From assembly GCA_003456855.1 (NCBI GenBank), contig DMOO01000032.1, positions 1 to 5,478 of the forward strand: DNA of 5,478 bases. Direction: 5' to 3'. This document shows, piece after piece, positions 5,029 to 5,478 of this stretch. The position numbers and the translations under genes were made by a program. Position 1 is the stretch's first letter. Each line of letters opens with the position of its first letter. The notes beneath the pieces were generated by a model. It saw nothing but the letters and a program-made list of their open reading frames with translations. It searched no databases and was not told the origin of the DNA. Source of the stretch: Sphaerochaeta sp. Lineage in GTDB: Bacteria > Spirochaetota > Spirochaetia > Sphaerochaetales > Sphaerochaetaceae.

Positions 5029-5478
5029 TCAATACAGGAAGGACTCGATCTTCTGACCGAGCGTCTTCGTCTCAGTTTCGGGATGGTAGCTCTCAGGAAG
5101 CGAGTGCAGCATCATGGCTCCATAGCCCTTGGAGACTATGCGCGAATCCAAAATAAGGACTATTCCCTTGTCAGTCGTGTGCCTCATCAGCCTACCGAAG
5201 CCCTGCTTCAGGCGCATAGTTGCATCAGGCAGAGACAGGCAGTAGAAACCGCTCTTACCATCCTCCTCCAGCTTTGCATATCGGGCCCTGTAGATAGGGT
5301 CGTCAGGCATGCGGAAAGGAAGCTTGGTGATTATGACCATGCGAAGAGTGTTTCCAGGGGCATCGACACCCTCCCAGAAGCTGTCGGTCGCGAAGAGCAC
5401 ACTGTCAGTGTCGGCCTTGAAGTCCTCAAGAAGGGCATAGCGGTCCTTGTCCCCCTGCTTCATCGTGGCAAGCCCCAT
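5029..5478 (-). CDS. DinG/XPD-family ATP-dependent DNA helicase, C-terminal end (runs off right edge)
   Basis: The 149 visible residues are the second helicase domain of a superfamily 2 helicase of the DinG/YoaA type. These iron-sulphur-related 5'-3' helicases unwind DNA or DNA-RNA structures during repair. Visible motifs are VLFATDSFWEGVDAPG (27-42, motif V region), IITKLPFRMPDDP (49-61), and QGFGRLMRHT (92-101, motif VI, with arginines R96 and R99), then GIVLILDSRI (105-114). The Met at the window edge is internal, since the Walker motifs and any iron-sulphur domain must lie further right. The stop at 5031-5029 leads straight into the winged-helix gene, indicating an operon read from right to left. 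The gene symbol is left open because the N-terminal exonuclease or iron-sulphur region is not visible. Confidence 0.92.
   Translation of the reverse strand: MGLATMKQGDKDRYALLEDFKADTDSVLFATDSFWEGVDAPGNTLRMVIITKLPFRMPDDPIYRARYAKLEEDGKSGFYCLSLPDATMRLKQGFGRLMRHTTDKGIVLILDSRIVSKGYGAMMLHSLPESYHPETETKTLGQKIESFLY

Noticed and set aside
5021..5032. TTG start at 5032 for the winged-helix gene
   Set aside because: It overlaps the helicase stop as TTGA but lacks its own ribosome-binding site. GAGGT is well spaced for the ATG at 5020.

Overview
The window reads as a chromosomal segment of a spirochaete, probably a gut or anaerobic member related to Treponema or Sphaerochaeta. The main support is the 87-residue GroES, whose DKYAGT stretch and overall sequence resemble spirochaete GroES as I remember it, together with the lack of groEL beside it. 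This placement is an inference from recall, not a search.

Layout. (1) Positions 2-250, minus strand: the first 83 residues of a sigma-70-family sigma factor that runs off the left edge. Upstream of it is a near-consensus sigma-54 (-24/-12) promoter at 324-341 and a hairpin in the leader (275-303), so this sigma factor may be under RpoN control. (2) 450-911, minus: a 153-residue protein I do not recognise, with its own intrinsic terminator (421-445). (3) 1047-2276, plus: a PlsC-type acyltransferase with an appended four-cysteine zinc ribbon and a beta-rich tail. (4) 2364-2627, plus: groES with its own promoter and a strong terminator. (5) 2788-4107, plus: a secreted family 1 pectate lyase whose ribosome-binding site lies in an inverted repeat, followed by a terminator identical over 29 bases to the groES terminator. 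(6) 4193-4275: an 83-base imperfect palindrome in the gap between convergent genes. (7) 4301-5020, minus: a winged-helix protein resembling AbiEi-like (DUF6577-like) proteins, tightly coupled to (8) 5029-5478, minus: the C-terminal end of a DinG/XPD-family DNA helicase that runs off the right edge.

The genes do not form one pathway. The sigma factor, GroES and DinG are housekeeping or stress functions, the acyltransferase belongs to lipid synthesis, and the pectate lyase points to use of plant polysaccharide. The least ordinary features are non-coding: the sigma-54 promoter in front of a sigma-70 gene, the 83-base palindrome, the two identical terminators bracketing the pectate lyase, and its possibly masked ribosome-binding site. 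I see no CRISPR array, tRNA, rRNA, transposase or phage gene, and no clear novel multi-gene system.
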